Positions 62,809 to 64,000 of a stretch of 64,000 nt of DNA are shown here, piece by piece. The stretch comes from Akkermansiaceae bacterium (GTDB lineage: Bacteria > Verrucomicrobiota > Verrucomicrobiia > Verrucomicrobiales > Akkermansiaceae), in NCBI GenBank assembly GCA_028822695.1, contig JAPKDA010000002.1, positions 1-64,000 of the forward strand, read 5' to 3'. A program made the translations under genes and the position numbers. Each line of letters opens with the position of its first letter. Positions within the stretch are counted from its first letter, which is position 1. The notes below the pieces were generated by a model. It was not told where the DNA came from. It did not search any database and saw only the letters and a program-made list of their open reading frames with translations.

Positions 62809-64000
62809 ATGCTCAAAAAGATCAAGCGCGCCCTGCGCATCGGCGGTATTGAACCGCTTCAGGGTAATACGATAGTCATTAACGCCGAGAAACTCGAACG
62901 GCGTGTTGCCCTACTGGAAGACGGAATCCTCGAAGAATACGATGTTGAGCGCGAAGGCGACAACAACATCGTGGGGTGTGTTTTCAAGGGGCGGGTGAAG
63001 AACATCGAACAGGGCCTTAAGGCAATGTTCGTGAATATCGGGATGGAGAAGAATGCCTTCCTCCACTTCTGGGATGCTATTCCCGCCGCTCTCGACAGCA
63101 GTGTTGAGGAGATCAATCGCGGTGGTAAGCCGAAGAAGCGGCAGAAGCAGATCAACTCGAAGGACATTCCCAGCATCTATCCGGTTGGCTCGGAAATCGT
63201 CATTCAGGTCTCCAAGGGGCCGATCGGCAATAAAGGGCCCCGGGTCACCACCAACATTTCTCTCCCTGGTCGTTATCTCGTCCTGACTCCTTATTCGGAG
63301 CAGTTCGGTATTTCCCGGAAGATCGATGATCCCAAGGAGCGACAACGCCTCCGCAAGATCATGCAGAAGCTCAGCATTCCGGAAGGCATGGGCATCATCA
63401 TGCGGACTGTCGCGCAGGGTCAGCGGGCCCGTCACTTTGTGCGTGATCTGGCCATGTTGCTGGACGAGTGGAATGAAGTGGAGCATGTCCGCGACAACAA
63501 CCCTGCCCCGCTTTGCATCTTCCGTGAGCCAGGTCTCATCGAGCAAACCGCACGGGATTTCCTCACTGAGGAGATCGATCAGGTGATTTGTGATGACCTG
63601 GAGACCGTGGAATTCATGCGCTCGATCGCCGAGCGGATCTCTCGTCGGGCGAAACGTCGCATCGTCCACATGCCCACACAGCTGCCGATTTTTGAGAACA
63701 TCGGGATCCAAAAGCAAATCGATGAAGCCTTCATGCGTCAAGTCTGGTTGCCTTGCGGCGGATATATCGTGATCGATGAGACGGAAGCCTTGATTTCCGT
63801 CGACGTGAACACCGGTCGAAACCGTGGAGCGAAGGATGTTGAGAAGATGATCTTGGAGACGAACCTCGAGTCAGCTCAGGAAGTAGCTCGTCAGTTGCGC
63901 CTTCGGAATATCGGTGGCTTGGTGGTGGTCGACTTCATCGACATGCGCCATCGCCGCGATCAACAAGCAGTCTACCGCGTGATGACGGACCGTTTGCGCC
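62809..64000 (+). CDS. rng: Ribonuclease E/G family endoribonuclease (partial, runs off window)
   Basis: The frame stays open from ATG 62809 to the window end, about 397 codons. S1-like RNA-binding part: GCVFKGRVKNIEQGLKAMFV and NIGMEKNAFLHF. The RNase-H-like catalytic region is reached at the end: ISVDVNTGRNRGAKDVEKM, followed by GGLVVVDFIDMRHRRDQQAV, with the metal-binding aspartates. RNase G (rng) beside mre genes is a known arrangement and supports the call over RNase E, but the C-terminus is needed to tell. It follows PBP2 by 48 bases across a run of eight T. Confidence 0.92.
   Translation, partial: MLKKIKRALRIGGIEPLQGNTIVINAEKLERRVALLEDGILEEYDVEREGDNNIVGCVFKGRVKNIEQGLKAMFVNIGMEKNAFLHFWDAIPAALDSSVEEINRGGKPKKRQKQINSKDIPSIYPVGSEIVIQVSKGPIGNKGPRVTTNISLPGRYLVLTPYSEQFGISRKIDDPKERQRLRKIMQKLSIPEGMGIIMRTVAQGQRARHFVRDLAMLLDEWNEVEHVRDNNPAPLCIFREPGLIEQTARDFLTEEIDQVICDDLETVEFMRSIAERISRRAKRRIVHMPTQLPIFENIGIQKQIDEAFMRQVWLPCGGYIVIDETEALISVDVNTGRNRGAKDVEKMILETNLESAQEVARQLRLRNIGGLVVVDFIDMRHRRDQQAVYRVMTDRLR

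Overview
The window is high-GC, gene-dense DNA from a Gram-negative bacterium. I infer Verrucomicrobiota (a Verrucomicrobiales-like lineage) from several traits together: an mreBCD-PBP2-RNase G shape cluster, an ECF sigma factor coupled to a Ser/Thr kinase with PEGA and sulfatase-modifying-type domains, a large MoxR/DUF58/VWA operon, a long SecA, and a Lys/Ala-rich protein with an 'MGKQLNKVIKRRRR' N-terminus. No rRNA, tRNA, CRISPR array, intact IS element or prophage was seen.

Layout. 1-3.8 kb: end of an unknown gene and a fused 5-oxoprolinase/hydantoinase. 4-9.1 kb: a secreted hypothetical, then leftward lipB, ruvC, a DEAD-box helicase and two coupled hypotheticals. 9.2-13 kb: a sigma factor, a giant kinase and an OsmC protein, all overlapping. 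13-20.2 kb: sulfate assimilation and cysteine synthesis (cysJ, cysI, cysH, cysK, cysE) with an Rrf2 regulator inserted head-on, then a Nudix hydrolase. 20.2-33 kb: a leftward block of nine genes. It has a coiled-coil membrane protein, MoxR ATPase, a membrane glycan-tail-like protein, an ABC exporter pair, DUF58, two VWA proteins and a cupin, most overlapping or nearly abutting. 33-39.6 kb: gpsA-plsY (phospholipid entry), a cyclophilin, a Na/Pi cotransporter, rpsP, a small membrane protein and an rRNA methyltransferase. 39.7-47.1 kb rightward: the Lys-rich protein, a small membrane protein, an M20 dipeptidase, glnS, an ExbB/ExbD-type energiser with two unknown partners, and fabF. 47.2-51.7 kb leftward: rpsU, secA and an SDR oxidoreductase, the last divergent from a PfkB sugar kinase (51.9-53 kb).

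53-57 kb is the accessory part. It holds a frameshifted SnoaL/NTF2-like pseudogene, an AT-richer U32-family gene that looks foreign, a GIY-YIG protein, and about 645 bp of non-coding DNA rich in inverted repeats, including the second copy of a dispersed repeat also present near 6.0 kb. An orphan parA follows, and then the cell-shape operon mreB-mreC-mreD-PBP2-rng, which runs off the window end.

Working together: the cys genes form a nearly complete path from PAPS to cysteine with a plausible local regulator. The MoxR block looks like one membrane machine of chaperone ATPase, VWA adaptors and ABC exporter. ParA, MreBCD, PBP2 and RNase G link chromosome segregation and elongation genes. Start codons were chosen by homologous N-termini and neighbour spacing, because strong Shine-Dalgarno sites are scarce here. 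All family assignments are from reading motifs; no database search was run.
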